The notes: generated by a model from the sequence alone, not told the origin. A stretch of 64,000 nucleotides of DNA from Asticcacaulis sp. (GCA_024707255.1 JANQAC010000002.1:242001-306000), one strand, 5' to 3'. Positions 27,860 through 38,213 are shown, numbered from the stretch's first letter. Made by a program: numbers and translations.

Positions 27860-29239
27860 CTAACGTGCAATTTCCGTGCCTTGTATCTGCTGTACACCCG
27901 GCATGACGGCGATTTTGCCGGCGAGCCGAGCTGAGTCCTGAAACTGGACGATATTGTTGCCGCCGCCCGCGACGATGACGACAAGGGCCAGTGCCACGCC
28001 GGCATATCTGGCGGGAGAAAACCAGGACATGGCCGCCAGGACCGTGAGCATGGGGATGACGTGCATGGCGTAAAGAAATGTCACTTCGCCGTAAACACTG
28101 TGAAGCAGCCCATTGGCCAGGAGCATCAGCCCGAGGCCGATTGAAAACGTATGGGCCTGTCTATTTTGGATGGCGCCCCAGATCCCCAGCGCCAGCAGGC
28201 CCAGCCAGGCAATCATGGCGACCAATCCGGCGGGGGTGTGGCCGGTAAACCTGCCGAACTGGTTTGTCTCCACCAGTTCGCCCCCCTGATTTTCAGCTCT
28301 GGCAGGGGGCGCGACGACGCTGGCTGTATAAAGGACCGCCACATTACCGATGGGATTCCAGCCAGTATGCAATTGACCTCTCTTTTCCATCACCGGTTCA
28401 GAAAAGCTGACCGCGTCCCATTTCAATCCCTGTGGGTCGATAAAGATACGCGCATCCTTGAAAAGGAAGAACTGCGTGATCGACAAGGCCAGGACAATGC
28501 CAAGGACGCAGGCCGAGATCAGCAGGAAAGGCTTCAACCTCCAGCGCACGAAAGTGGCGATAAGGCCAGCCGCCCAGTTTGTCACCGTGATGGACAGGGT
28601 GAAGGCACTGACAATGATCCACCAGCGACGTCTGCTCTTGTGGCCAGGCGCCATCAGAAAAAGCGCCATCAGGAGCGAGGTGCAGGCGATGGGGTAAAGC
28701 TCAACGACGGCGCTCCAGAAGATGACAGCGGCGCTGCCGAGGAAAAGGCTGGCAAAAACGGCGGCGGGGATGCGGGGAAGGCTGATGCGCCGCAGGACAA
28801 GGAAAATCATCCCGCCATTCAATGCACAAAAAAGCAACACGACCATGCGGGCGGCCGTGGTGGGCGACAAGCCCAGGGTGGTGAGCAGACCGCCGATGGG
28901 GTAAAGCAGGATCGAGGTGATAGGATGCACGGACGTACGCCAGTGACTGCCGCCACGGTTCGTCATGTTATCGATGACGCGGGCAATATCAGCCTGGAAC
29001 CAGATATTCTTGTATTCAAGCAGGCCCGGTTCGTGGCTGGTCAGCGAAAATCCGCTGACCGCAATGCAGATGGCAATAAGGCAGAAACACGCAGCGATCA
29101 GCAGATCGATGCGGTCCATGACAACAGGTTTGGCGGTTTCATCACGACCAATTTTATGCCACACCCTGTCGATGACATTGTTGTTTACAGCGTCATCATA
29201 AATGCCGGTCATACGACCGGTGATTGCCTTAAAATTCAT
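27860..29239 (-). CDS. Multi-pass membrane protein, GT-C-glycosyltransferase-like
   Basis: 459 residues with about 10-12 hydrophobic segments (first TM about 44-64) and a periplasmic loop near 255-330. The early loop EYKNIWFQADIARVIDN plus an acidic residue after TM1 resembles the first extracytoplasmic loop of GT-C enzymes, which use polyprenyl-phosphate sugars. No diagnostic family motif is certain. It stands 147 bases upstream of the lipoyl-like/SGNH-like pair on the same strand and may be co-transcribed with it. A role in adding side-chain sugars on the periplasmic face is possible. Confidence 0.6.
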   Translation of the reverse strand: MNFKAITGRMTGIYDDAVNNNVIDRVWHKIGRDETAKPVVMDRIDLLIAACFCLIAICIAVSGFSLTSHEPGLLEYKNIWFQADIARVIDNMTNRGGSHWRTSVHPITSILLYPIGGLLTTLGLSPTTAARMVVLLFCALNGGMIFLVLRRISLPRIPAAVFASLFLGSAAVIFWSAVVELYPIACTSLLMALFLMAPGHKSRRRWWIIVSAFTLSITVTNWAAGLIATFVRWRLKPFLLISACVLGIVLALSITQFFLFKDARIFIDPQGLKWDAVSFSEPVMEKRGQLHTGWNPIGNVAVLYTASVVAPPARAENQGGELVETNQFGRFTGHTPAGLVAMIAWLGLLALGIWGAIQNRQAHTFSIGLGLMLLANGLLHSVYGEVTFLYAMHVIPMLTVLAAMSWFSPARYAGVALALVVIVAGGGNNIVQFQDSARLAGKIAVMPGVQQIQGTEIAR

Positions 29240-29417
29240 TGATACCGGTACTCAAGGGGAGGAGCTATATGTGCATACCGCACATTTTCCACTTTTGGGT
29301 GAATGCTTATCAATAACGAATCGATAATCGGGAATTTAATATGTCCTAATATGGACCGGTCAATTGCGCATTTCTCGACAACCTGGCGACGAAAACGCCA
29401 GACAGCATTCTGGTGGT

Positions 29418-30611
29418 TCAGCGTATGGCCACCGTATCCCGGTAGCTGAAGGTGCCGTTCAGGTCGAGGAGCTGGATATCGACCCCTTCGTCACGCTTCG
29501 TGCGTAAAATGTGCCAGGCTGGGGGCACCGCGATACCGATCGCCCCGACGAAGGATTGCGGCAGGCATTCGGTCACAAGGCGAGCATCGGTCCGGCCGTA
29601 GAAATGGTCTCGCCAATCCGAATCCTCGCCGCCGTTTGACAGATCCCAGCTCAGGAAGTCAAAGGGTGTCCAGCCGCTGTTGTCGAGCCAGGCCTCGGCC
29701 CAGTAATGGTTGGTTGGCGAGTTGAGATACATAAAATTGCCGCCGACCAGACGCGCGGGGATACCTCTGGCCCGGCACAGGCCGACAAACAGGGCCGAGG
29801 CCAGTTGGCAGTCATAGATGCCGCTTTCCGTCACCCAGTCGAGCGGGGCCTCAACGGATACCTGGTCATAATGGATCGGGCAGAACTGGAACTCGTTCAT
29901 GACATAATTCCAGAAGGCGCGAACGGCACTTTCCGGTTTGCTGTCTCCGGCCAGGCGCTCCGCCAGGGCCGCGATCTGATCGGAAATCACGATTAGCCCT
30001 TCCTTCGGGCGAAGATAGAGGTCACGGTCAGTGGGCGGCGGCAGCGCATCCTGGGCCTGCGGTTCCAGCGTCAGGGTCACGCCGCAACTTATCTCAGGCG
30101 CCGAGGCTGTCAGAACCTTCACCTCCAGCCGGCCGTCGCTTTTGCGTTCCTGGCTGGCTTCCGTGGGCAGATGAGTCTCAATGTCGAGAGTTTTATACCG
30201 CTCCGCCAGCGGCAGCGGCATTCGCAGGCGAAGGGATTTATCGGGTGGAAGGCCGGATATGTTGAAGGTCCGGCTGTAGGTCATGACAACCCTTGGCACC
30301 GGATTAAGGTTTTCAACAAACTGCCGCAGGGTCGGCATCATGCGGAGGAGCCAGAAGTCGTCTCGACCTTGCCGGCCGGCCGTCTTCAGGTGTGAAATGA
30401 CTTCGACCGGATCGTACAGCCGCTGTCCGGTATCATCCATGCGTGTGGGCAGGCCGTCTCTTGTGGCGCGGTCCAGCGCTTCTCCGGCCTGTTTTCGGGC
30501 GGCCGTGAGGTCGGCCTCGCCGGCATAGCCTTCGAGAACCAGCATACCGGTCATCAATTCTTCCGGGACCGAACGGTATATGTCACCGAAAGCCTGACCT
30601 TTTTTTGTCAT
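29418..30611 (-). CDS. Transglutaminase-fold protein
   Basis: 397 residues without a clear signal peptide. The C-terminal half has the transglutaminase core: Cys in GIYDCQLASALFVGLCRARGIPARLVGG, His in NHYWAEAWLDN and Asp in WTPFDFLSWD, the usual Cys-His-Asp order. The N-terminal half (about 1-200) is helical, then beta-rich, as in bacterial transglutaminase-like proteins with an extra N-terminal domain. Such proteins are mostly peptidases or amidases. The gene starts 7 bases after the glucose dehydrogenase stop and is likely in the same operon. The substrate is unknown. The first codons contain seven A, a site prone to slippage. Confidence 0.75.
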   Translation of the reverse strand: MTKKGQAFGDIYRSVPEELMTGMLVLEGYAGEADLTAARKQAGEALDRATRDGLPTRMDDTGQRLYDPVEVISHLKTAGRQGRDDFWLLRMMPTLRQFVENLNPVPRVVMTYSRTFNISGLPPDKSLRLRMPLPLAERYKTLDIETHLPTEASQERKSDGRLEVKVLTASAPEISCGVTLTLEPQAQDALPPPTDRDLYLRPKEGLIVISDQIAALAERLAGDSKPESAVRAFWNYVMNEFQFCPIHYDQVSVEAPLDWVTESGIYDCQLASALFVGLCRARGIPARLVGGNFMYLNSPTNHYWAEAWLDNSGWTPFDFLSWDLSNGGEDSDWRDHFYGRTDARLVTECLPQSFVGAIGIAVPPAWHILRTKRDEGVDIQLLDLNGTFSYRDTVAIR

Positions 30612-30618
30612 TTCAAAC

Positions 30619-32962
30619 CTATTTCTCGACAGCGTAAGCGATGATGTGGGTCGGCACGCGGCGCGCCTGGCCGAGATCCGCCCAGCCGCCGGATACGATC
30701 AGCACGATCTGCCGCCCGGATTTCGGGGCGCGATAGGTTATCGGTGTGGCCTGGTTACCTTGCGGCAGACGCGTAGACCACAGTTCACGACCGGTCAGGC
30801 TGTTCAGCGCGCGCAGCCGCCGGTCGCCGACGGCGCCGATAAAGGTCACGTCCCCGGCTGTCGTCATCGGGCCGCCGACAATCGGCGGCGCGCCCAGCGT
30901 GAAGGGCAGATGGCTGGCAATGCCGAACGGCCCCACGCCTTCGGCGGTGCCGAGCGGGCGTTGCCAGACGATGCGTTTTGAAACCAGATCGATCGCGGTT
31001 AGCTGGGCATAGGGTGGGCGCTGGCAGGGTATGCCGAGCCGGGTTATGAAGTAGTTCAGTTCGGCGCTGTAGGCAGTGCCCAGTTGCGGGTTATCGCTGT
31101 TTGCGTTGTTCGTCTGTTTGATCAGCTTCAGGCGGTCGGCGATGTGCAGGGTGGGCACGATCAGCAGATGACGGCCGGGATCGACGGAAACGCCGCCCCA
31201 GTCGACGCCGCCGGCCATGCCGGGATAGATCAGGGAGCCCTGAAGGGAAGGCGGCGTGAAGTCGCCGTCATACCGCAGTTTCTGGAAGGCGAGCCGGCAG
31301 AACAGCCGGTCGAAAGGGGTGACGCCCCACATATCGACGTCTTTGAGGCGCGATCCGCCGAGGAAAGGCATGGCCACGGAAAAGGGCTGCGTCTTCGATG
31401 TCCACTCGCCGGCAACGTCCGTTGCGGGAACAGTCCGCTCTTCGACAGACGTGATCGGCTGTCCGGTGCGGCGGTCAAGGACGAACAGATCGCCCCTTTT
31501 CGTGGCGATGATGACGGCGGGCAGGGTCTGCCCCGCATTCGGTATATCGGCCAGGACGGGTTGCGCCGAAAGATCATAGTCCCACAGGTCGTGATGGACG
31601 GTCTGGAACACCCAGCGCGGTTTGCCGGTCGCCAGATCAAGCGCGACGAGCGCCGAGGAATAGCGCTCCCATTCCGCCTTGCGATGCTGGCCGACAAAAT
31701 CAGGCGTGGCATTGCCCATGGGAATATAGACCAGGCCCAGTTTCGGGTCGGCGCTGAAAATCGACCAGGCATTGGGCGTGCCGCGGGTGTAGGTCTCGCC
31801 CGCCGCAAGTGGTTTTGCGGGGGCCTCCGTCCGTCCCATATCCCAGGCCCAGCGAAGCTGACCGGTCCGGACATCATAGGCCCTTACCACGCCGGAAGGT
31901 TCGCCCACCTCGTGATTATCCCGCACCAGGGCGCCGACCACGGCAACGCCGTTGGCAATCGTAGGCGGCGAGGTTACATAGTAAAAGCCCTTTTTAACGT
32001 CGCCGAGGCCGGCGGTCAGGTCGACCTGACCACCCTTGCCGAAGCCCGTGCAGGTCTGGCCGGTCTCCGCATTGAGGGCGATCAGGCGGGCATCCATCGT
32101 GCCCATCAGCAGGCGGTGCGGGCATGTCGCGTCGCGCGTATCTTCGAGATAGGCCGGGCCGCGGCAGATGCTGGCGCCCGTCGCTGTCAGGTCGTTATGC
32201 GGATCGTAACGCCAGACCTCGCGCCCCGTTTCGGCATCGAGGGCCAGCACCAGGTTATCCGGCTGGCAGATGAAGACCTTGTCGCCGACCTGAAGCGGGG
32301 TCACCTCATCCTTGCGCGGGGCCTTGCTGTCGGAAACCGGCGCCGGCTCGACAAACTCCCAGAGCTTTTTCAGTTTTTTCGCATTCTGAGGGGTAATGTC
32401 CGACACGGGAGAAAACTTGTCGGCGAGAGGGCCGCCGCCGAATGCCGGCCAGTCGCCGGAAAGGGAAGCCGGGGTGCGGGCGGCAATGGCTTGCGCCCTT
32501 GGCGTATGAGCATTGGCGGCAATCACGGCTATGGCCAGTACCGCCAGGGCGGCAGGGCCGGCCATCCATCTGTAAGTGGGCAGGGTCTCCCACCACTGGC
32601 TTAGCCGATTTGGGCGCAGGTGGTCGCGCATCATCGGCAAATAGAAGAAAGGCAGGATGCCGCACGCCAGGTCAACGCGCGGCAGCAGGGACCATCCGTC
32701 GAGGCCCACCTCAGCTATCGCAGCAATCCAGGTGAGTATAAAATATGCAATGAAAAGATGAAACGCGGAGCGTCGGCGGCGAAAAAATCTGCACGCCTGA
32801 GGCGATCAGAAGCGTTGGCAGGAAAAGATCTGCCGAGAATACCCCCTTTCGCAGCAGCAGGGCGCCCCCCAGGCAAAACAACAGCCCGCAAAGGATCAGA
32901 AAGACGGCCAGGCCCGCAGGATAAAGGCGCTTTGACAAAGGCTTGAGCCAGGCTTTCAGCAT
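30619..32962 (-). pseudogene. gcd: Membrane-bound PQQ glucose dehydrogenase, frameshifted in the membrane domain
   Basis: About 780 residues joined, as for Gcd (about 800). It oxidises glucose to gluconolactone in the periplasm and passes electrons to ubiquinone. The N-terminal part holds about five TM helices (MLKAWLKPLSKRLYPAG, then VFLILCGLLFCLGGALLL). The quinoprotein beta-propeller follows with DWPAFGGGPLADKFSPVSDITPQN, W-motif repeats, GAVGDRRLRALNSLTGRELW and the PQQ-site Asp/His region. The break is at six A on the plus strand (32782-32787, one too many). Removing one reads VQIFRRRRSAFHLF and joins IAAIAEVGLDGWSLLPRVD. PQQ synthesis genes are not in the window. The call is firm for family; the substrate is less certain. 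Confidence 0.85.
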
Positions 32963-33196
32963 ATCCAAAATGACCACCCCAGGAATTGCGGAACCCCTTA
33001 TAACGGATGCCTGAGCGCTGACAATCCCCGGCCGGGGCAATGATTTTCACCTGTATCATTTAAAAATGACACGGCTGACGCAAATGACGCGCATGACTTG
33101 CGTAAAGGCGTCGCGAAACCTTGCACTGCAATAGCTGATAGGATAGCGTTTAGATATGTTTAAATATAGAGCACAATCTTAGGAAGCTGCCGGTCT

Positions 33197-34573
33197 GTGC
33201 ATAATATTGTTTTCTTTGTCCATTTTCTCATTACAGTCGCGGGTGTGCTGGGTATTTTCCTGGCATCTCGTTACCCGCGCCTGGCGGGACCATTTTCATT
33301 CGACCGCCATATGTCCGTATGGACGGTCGCGGCCGTAATCGCCGCGATGGCTGTATTTACCTGCCTTGGCTTCCGGCTCAGCAGTCCGCCCGAATGGTTC
33401 TGGGACTTTACCCGCGCCTATTATGCCGCCGGCCGCGATGTGGTGCGCGGGGATCTGGCGGCGCTTCAGGTTCTGATCCGCGAAGGGGCAACTGGTGGTT
33501 TTGTCAATATTCCGATTGTCGCCTATCTGTTTGCACCGTTTGGCGTATTCCCGGCCCAACTCGCCGGCATATTGTTTACCCTGGCGGGACTGGCGCTGAC
33601 GGCATTTGCATGGCTGCTTCTCGTGCGCCTCGCCCGGCTGGATGTCAGGGAGCGCTGGGTGCTGGCCCTGTTGTTTATCGCCAATGGTCCGCTTTTGACC
33701 GGCATAAAATTTGGCAATCTGAGCTATGTCATCCTGGCGGCGCTGGCCGGCGGACTTCTCCTTATACGCGCCGGACGCTCAGGCGCCGCCGGTGCGCTGA
33801 TCGGCCTGGCGGTTGTGATAAAGCCTGTCCTCATATTGATGGGCCTGTTCTTTCTGTTGCGCCGCGACTGGCGTGGCAGTCTGTCTTTTGCCGCTGTGGG
33901 CATTGTAACGGCGCTCCTGTCTCTTGTTGTGTTTGGCTGGCAGGAGAATCTTGACTGGTTCAATAACTGCATCGTCCTGTATAGCCAGAACTGGCTGCCG
34001 ACATTCAGCGTTCAATCTTTTTCAAGCTTTTTGCTCAGGTTGAATGCCGAAGCGAAAATCAGCGAATGGATTCTGGTGCCGCCGACCCATATTCAGAAGT
34101 TGGTTGTCCAGATTATAACGGCCCTGCTTTTCCTTGCGGCCGTGCTGGCCTGCCTGAAGCCTGCCGCCGCGAGGGACGCGCAGGACGACCTGTTGTCCGA
34201 TGAACGCCGTGACCTGCAATACATGCTGCTTATAAGCTTGTGCCTTGTGACAAGCCCGCTGGCCTGGTCGCATTATTACGCCTGGCTGCTGCTGCCGACA
34301 GCCTTCTTCCTGAAGCGCAATGCCCTGGGGGACATGCCGCCTGTCGCGCGATGGGCGGGCTGGACAGCCATCATCTTCGTCACGCCGCTGAATGGCTGGC
34401 CCACCCTGATATCAAATCCCCTGTTGATGGGCATCTACAGGTCGCTTTTCATGTCGCATATGCTGTGGGGTGGTTTGATCTGGTTCGGACTGATTGCCTG
34501 GTGGCTGGCGAGCAAGGGCGGATATCTAGCGAATAAATGGGGCCAGGAAAGGTCAGCGCCGGCTACGACCTGA
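33197..34573 (+). CDS. GT87/DUF2029 polyprenyl-phosphate-dependent glycosyltransferase, copy 1
   Basis: 458 residues, about 10-12 TM segments. The family pattern is clear: WDFTRAYYAAGRDVVRGD after TM2 with its acidic residues, IKFGNLSYVILAALAGGLLL, and VVIKP before the next TM. GT87 enzymes (mannosyltransferase PimE type) take sugars from polyprenyl phosphate on the extracytoplasmic side. The start is GTG, with AGGAAG about 10 bases upstream. It meets the stop of the opposing hydrolase with no gap. It is paralogous to the protein at 35639, sharing NGPL(L/I), GNLSY, KP, LFFL and RRDWRG blocks at the same positions. The donor and acceptor are unknown. An EPS or lipid target is plausible. Confidence 0.85.
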   Translation: MHNIVFFVHFLITVAGVLGIFLASRYPRLAGPFSFDRHMSVWTVAAVIAAMAVFTCLGFRLSSPPEWFWDFTRAYYAAGRDVVRGDLAALQVLIREGATGGFVNIPIVAYLFAPFGVFPAQLAGILFTLAGLALTAFAWLLLVRLARLDVRERWVLALLFIANGPLLTGIKFGNLSYVILAALAGGLLLIRAGRSGAAGALIGLAVVIKPVLILMGLFFLLRRDWRGSLSFAAVGIVTALLSLVVFGWQENLDWFNNCIVLYSQNWLPTFSVQSFSSFLLRLNAEAKISEWILVPPTHIQKLVVQIITALLFLAAVLACLKPAAARDAQDDLLSDERRDLQYMLLISLCLVTSPLAWSHYYAWLLLPTAFFLKRNALGDMPPVARWAGWTAIIFVTPLNGWPTLISNPLLMGIYRSLFMSHMLWGGLIWFGLIAWWLASKGGYLANKWGQERSAPATT

Positions 34574-35479
34574 TCAGGCATCTGAAGGGAGGCTGGCCGA
34601 TATGAAATGCGTAATGTCGGTCATCACTTGGGAGGTTGCGCCCTTGGGCGGTGCCAGGGCAAATACCGTCTCATTATGATTCAGGGCAGGATAGTGGAGC
34701 CGCTTCACCGGAGCGCCCTTTTCACGCAGTCTGGCGGCCAGACGCTCGCTTTCAACGGTGCCGACGGCCCTGTCCTTTCCGCCCGTGATCAGAAGTATCG
34801 GCGGTGACTGGCCGTCTACATGGGTAATGGGGTATATATCACTCCATTGGCTCTTCGGTCCAAACATTGTCCTGAGTTCGGGCGTATCCGGTACAAATTC
34901 ATACGGACCGGCCAAGCCTATCATCGCTTTCAAATCGCGTTTCGGGTCCATGCCCTTGGCGGAGAGCCATCTGTGATCTATTGCCAGACTGGCAGCATTT
35001 AAGGCGCCGGCGGAATGCCCAAGCAGCACCAGTTGTGCAGGGTCGCCCCCGAATTCCGCCGCGTGATCGAATGCCCAGCGAACGGCGGCGGCGTTATCTT
35101 CTATGAAGCCGGGCCAGGCGCCGTTCGGATAAATGCGATAGTCGGCGACCACGGCCACATATCCCTGACGCGCCAGGGCGATGCCGACCCACGCGTAATC
35201 CGCCTTGGCGCCTGAAAGCCATGTGCCGCCGTAAATGAAAACCACGACAGGCCGCGCCTTGCCGGCCGCGCGCGGTGCGTAGATATCCAGGGCATGGCGT
35301 TCACCAGAAGCGTAGGCGATGTCCCGCGTGATCAGGAGATCGTCCACGGGCATGGCCGCGGCGTTCCTGACGGCGTTTTCATCGACCCTTTTTCCGACGC
35401 GTGAGCATCCGTTCAACAAAAAAGTGCCGGTCAGCCCGGCGCTGATTAGATGACGGCGCGTTATTTGCTTGGCGGGCAT
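34574..35479 (-). CDS. Alpha/beta-hydrolase lipoprotein esterase
   Basis: 301 residues. The N-terminus has a Tat-like RRHLISAGLTGTF and a lipobox LLNGC at about residues 22-26, so it is a lipoprotein. The oxyanion YGGTW (about 82) and nucleophile elbow GHSAG (about 158) are those of carboxylesterase/lipase family enzymes of the HSL and BD-FAE type. A late D (GGKDRAVG) and H (LNHNETVF) complete the triad. The substrate is probably a small ester or an acylated sugar. It faces copy 1 of the GT87 gene, and the same arrangement recurs at 35639-37955. Confidence 0.85.
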   Translation of the reverse strand: MPAKQITRRHLISAGLTGTFLLNGCSRVGKRVDENAVRNAAAMPVDDLLITRDIAYASGERHALDIYAPRAAGKARPVVVFIYGGTWLSGAKADYAWVGIALARQGYVAVVADYRIYPNGAWPGFIEDNAAAVRWAFDHAAEFGGDPAQLVLLGHSAGALNAASLAIDHRWLSAKGMDPKRDLKAMIGLAGPYEFVPDTPELRTMFGPKSQWSDIYPITHVDGQSPPILLITGGKDRAVGTVESERLAARLREKGAPVKRLHYPALNHNETVFALAPPKGATSQVMTDITHFISASLPSDA

Positions 35480-35638
35480 GGCTATTCCTGAAATTGAACA
35501 ACAGGGCTCTATATCATTCCGTATGCTACCTGACCACGTTTCACAGGAAGTGGACGCAAGGGCTATAGAAGCCTTGTGCAGCCAGTCACGATTCGATAGC
35601 GTTCCTTATCAATAAGTCTCCGAAAGGTCTGTTCGCCC

Positions 35639-37021
35639 GTGCATTATCTTGCCTATCTCTTTGATATGCTCGCCACCTTGATGGGGGGACTTGCTATTTT
35701 CTGGTTGGCAAAAAAGGGCATGTTGCCGAAAGGTCTGCGGCCCGGTCGTGATATGCCTGTCTGGGCCTTTCTGCTCGGCGGCGGCGCTTTGGCGGCTTTC
35801 CTGTTTCTGAATCTGAAGCTGAGCTGTCCGCCGGAAGCCTGGGATTTCACCCACGCATATTATCTGGCCGGCCAGGCCGTGCTGCACAATGACCGGGCCA
35901 CGCTTCATGACCTTATCGGTAAGGGGACATCGGGCTTCGTCAATATCCCTGTGTTCGCCTATCTGCTGGCGCCATTCGCGCTTTTGTCGCCATCCATCGC
36001 CACCGCGCTGCTGACGGTCGCAGGCATTGGCCTGACCGTTCTGGCCTGGTTCCTGCTGGTTCGCCTGACCCGACTGGAACTCAGGGAGCGCTGGCTGCTG
36101 GCCTGGCTCTTCCTGGTCAATGGGCCGCTCATTCATGCCGTCAAGCTGGGCAATCTGAGCTACTTCATTCTGGCGGCGCTGGCGGGCGGACTTGTATGGC
36201 TGCGCAGTGGAAAGCCAATATCGGCGGGTGTCCTGCTTGGTATGGCGGCGGTTGTAAAGCCGCCCCTGGCTTTGTTTGGCTTCTTCTTCCTCTTCAGGCG
36301 CGACTGGCGCGGTCTGCTCGGCTTCGCATCGGTTGGCATTGTAACGGTCTTGCTTTCACTAGCCGTCTTCGGTCTGCCCTATAACCTGTACTGGTTCCAG
36401 ACCGCGATTTTGCAGTACAGCCATAGCTGGCTGGCCGCTTTCAATGTGCAGTCGGTGCCGGCATTCATTCTGCGTCTCCACCACGATGCCCGTCTGAGCG
36501 ACTGGCTGAACTCGCAGGTGCCGACGTCCGGGCAAAAGCTCGTGGCGCAGATATTTACGGTCCTGACCATTTTGCTGGCGGCAGCGGCCTGTCTGCGGCG
36601 GCCGGGCGTTGTTCCCGACCCTGTCACTGCTGGCGAACGCCGGGACATGCAGTATCTGCTCGTCATCTGCCTGTGCCTGGTGTCCAGTCCGCTGACATGG
36701 TCCCATTATTATCTCTGGCTGCTTATGCCGACGGCCTTCTTCCTGGCCGGACGTCCGTCTGCCTTATCGGAAACACCGGCCCGCTGGGCCGGCTGGACGG
36801 CGATTGTGCTGGTCACACCCATTATCGACCTGCCCTGGTCGTTCTCGAATCCCTTCCTGTCGACGGTGTATCAATCGGTCTTCCTGTCGCACCTGCTGTT
36901 TGGCGGGCTGGTATGGTTCGGACTGATCGCCTGGGGACTTTCCCGCACCGGCGGTCTTCTGCCGCTGTCGGACGGACGCAGGCCCTTTGCTGGCCTTTCA
37001 GGAAAAGCCCTTACGGATTGA
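35639..37021 (+). CDS. GT87/DUF2029 glycosyltransferase, copy 2
   Basis: 460 residues, similar along its whole length to copy 1 at 33197 (WDFTHAYYLAGQAVLHND, NGPLIHAVKLGNLSYFILAALAG, VVKPPLALFGFFFLFRRDWRG). The same TM topology and pre-TM acidic residues are seen. The start is GTG with AAAGG upstream. The two copies are separated by one esterase gene, which suggests tandem duplication of a block. Its 3' end overlaps the opposing hydrolase gene by 11 bases. Function as for copy 1. Specificity may differ. Confidence 0.85.
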   Translation: MHYLAYLFDMLATLMGGLAIFWLAKKGMLPKGLRPGRDMPVWAFLLGGGALAAFLFLNLKLSCPPEAWDFTHAYYLAGQAVLHNDRATLHDLIGKGTSGFVNIPVFAYLLAPFALLSPSIATALLTVAGIGLTVLAWFLLVRLTRLELRERWLLAWLFLVNGPLIHAVKLGNLSYFILAALAGGLVWLRSGKPISAGVLLGMAAVVKPPLALFGFFFLFRRDWRGLLGFASVGIVTVLLSLAVFGLPYNLYWFQTAILQYSHSWLAAFNVQSVPAFILRLHHDARLSDWLNSQVPTSGQKLVAQIFTVLTILLAAAACLRRPGVVPDPVTAGERRDMQYLLVICLCLVSSPLTWSHYYLWLLMPTAFFLAGRPSALSETPARWAGWTAIVLVTPIIDLPWSFSNPFLSTVYQSVFLSHLLFGGLVWFGLIAWGLSRTGGLLPLSDGRRPFAGLSGKALTD

Positions 37022-37955
37022 CGTAGTCGAAATTGGCCATGTTGGCGGCGTCGTTTACCAGGAAGGGCTTGTAACGCGCATCACCATGCAGATAGACTTC
37101 CAGGAACGAGAGCGTCAGGCGGGCCACTTCCGGATCGGTCGAGTGGGTGCCCAGCGGTGTCAGGGCGATGGCGTGCATACTTTCCCATTCCGCCGTATTC
37201 TGCTTGAAGTTCGCCAGCAGCTTGGTGGTGGTGGATGGAATGGTGCCATACTGCTGCGGGAAGTTGGACAGGTACGGATCGGCCACCGCGGATATCACTA
37301 TTGTAGGCACCTTGGTGGCGCCATAAGGGTTATCGCTTGACGATACCGGGCTTAAGCCCACGGCGGCCGCGATGTGGGAATTGCCCAGAGCCGTTGCCAG
37401 TATGGCGCCGGCGCCACCATAGGAATGGCCCATGACCGCGATATTATCGACCTGGAGGCGGCCGAACAGCGGGCTGGCGCTGCGTGTATTTTCGGCTACC
37501 AGGGCGTCGACAGCCCGGTCCAGCGCGAAGGCGCGCATGTCCGGAGGCGTATTGAGATCCTTCGGATCGATGAACATGACCACGAAGCCGTGCGAGGCCA
37601 GAAAATCGGCCCATTGGGTGAGGTCGGTTTCAACAAAGGACCGGCCGTTGATGCGCGCCCGAGTTGGCATCTCCCGATAGGTGGTGCCGTAACCGGCAAT
37701 GAACACCACCGAAGCATAAGGCGCTGTCCCGTTAGCAGGATACCAGATTTTCGGAATCCTGTACTGGCTGCTGCTGGCAATACCGCTGGTATAGGTGGCC
37801 ACCGCATAGGGCCCCAGAGTGGCAGCGGTGGCTTCAGTAGGCGTGGGGACTGACGGAGGGCCGGGACTGGCTGGACTGGGGGATGTGCCCCCATTTCCGC
37901 CGCTACAGGCTGTAAGGGTCAGCAAAGTGAATAATAGAAAAGGGGGAATGTTCAC
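37011..37955 (-). CDS. Alpha/beta-hydrolase lipoprotein (cutinase/PET-hydrolase-like)
   Basis: 314 residues. A lipobox LTACS lies at about residues 14-18, followed by a Pro/Ser/Thr-rich linker (to about 45). The domain has the nucleophile elbow GHSYGGAGA, Asp in AVADPYLSN and a final His in LTPLGTHSTD, as in polyester hydrolases of the dienelactone-hydrolase-like clan. The substrate is not known. Secreted as a lipoprotein, it probably acts on an external ester. It overlaps the GT87 copy 2 stop by 11 bases. It is not closely similar to the esterase at 34574 beyond fold, so the two blocks may have recruited different hydrolases. Confidence 0.82.
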   Translation of the reverse strand: MNIPPFLLFTLLTLTACSGGNGGTSPSPASPGPPSVPTPTEATAATLGPYAVATYTSGIASSSQYRIPKIWYPANGTAPYASVVFIAGYGTTYREMPTRARINGRSFVETDLTQWADFLASHGFVVMFIDPKDLNTPPDMRAFALDRAVDALVAENTRSASPLFGRLQVDNIAVMGHSYGGAGAILATALGNSHIAAAVGLSPVSSSDNPYGATKVPTIVISAVADPYLSNFPQQYGTIPSTTTKLLANFKQNTAEWESMHAIALTPLGTHSTDPEVARLTLSFLEVYLHGDARYKPFLVNDAANMANFDYVNP

Positions 37956-38213
37956 CTAATGCCTCTTACACGAAACGCCAGTATTCTATTATCATTGTCC
38001 CTCTCGCTTCCAGATGACAGGGGTAATCAATAAATACGAATAGCAGAAAAGGAGCCGAATTCTCTTTCGTTTCGTCTTTAGGCAGAAGATGAACTTGGAA
38101 AATATCCTGATTGCGAGAGTTTGCGGAGCCTTAGGGTGACCTTTGCAGGTTGCCAAATGGGAAAGAATATCTTGCCGCTTTGCAACCATACGAGCGATCT
38201 GGTACGACGCGCC

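Noticed and set aside
29383..29401. CTGGCG/CGCCAG hairpin after the transglutaminase-fold gene as a terminator
   Set aside because: Six-pair stem without a T-run on the minus strand. It may be chance.
31084..32604. A 506-codon plus-strand frame opposite the glucose dehydrogenase gene
   Set aside because: Low-complexity Gly/Arg/Ala sequence with no motif. It is the antisense shadow of the beta-propeller codons.
37992..38189. A 65-codon minus-strand frame before the YaiI gene
   Set aside because: Low-complexity basic and aromatic content with no family features. The gap is better read as promoter DNA.
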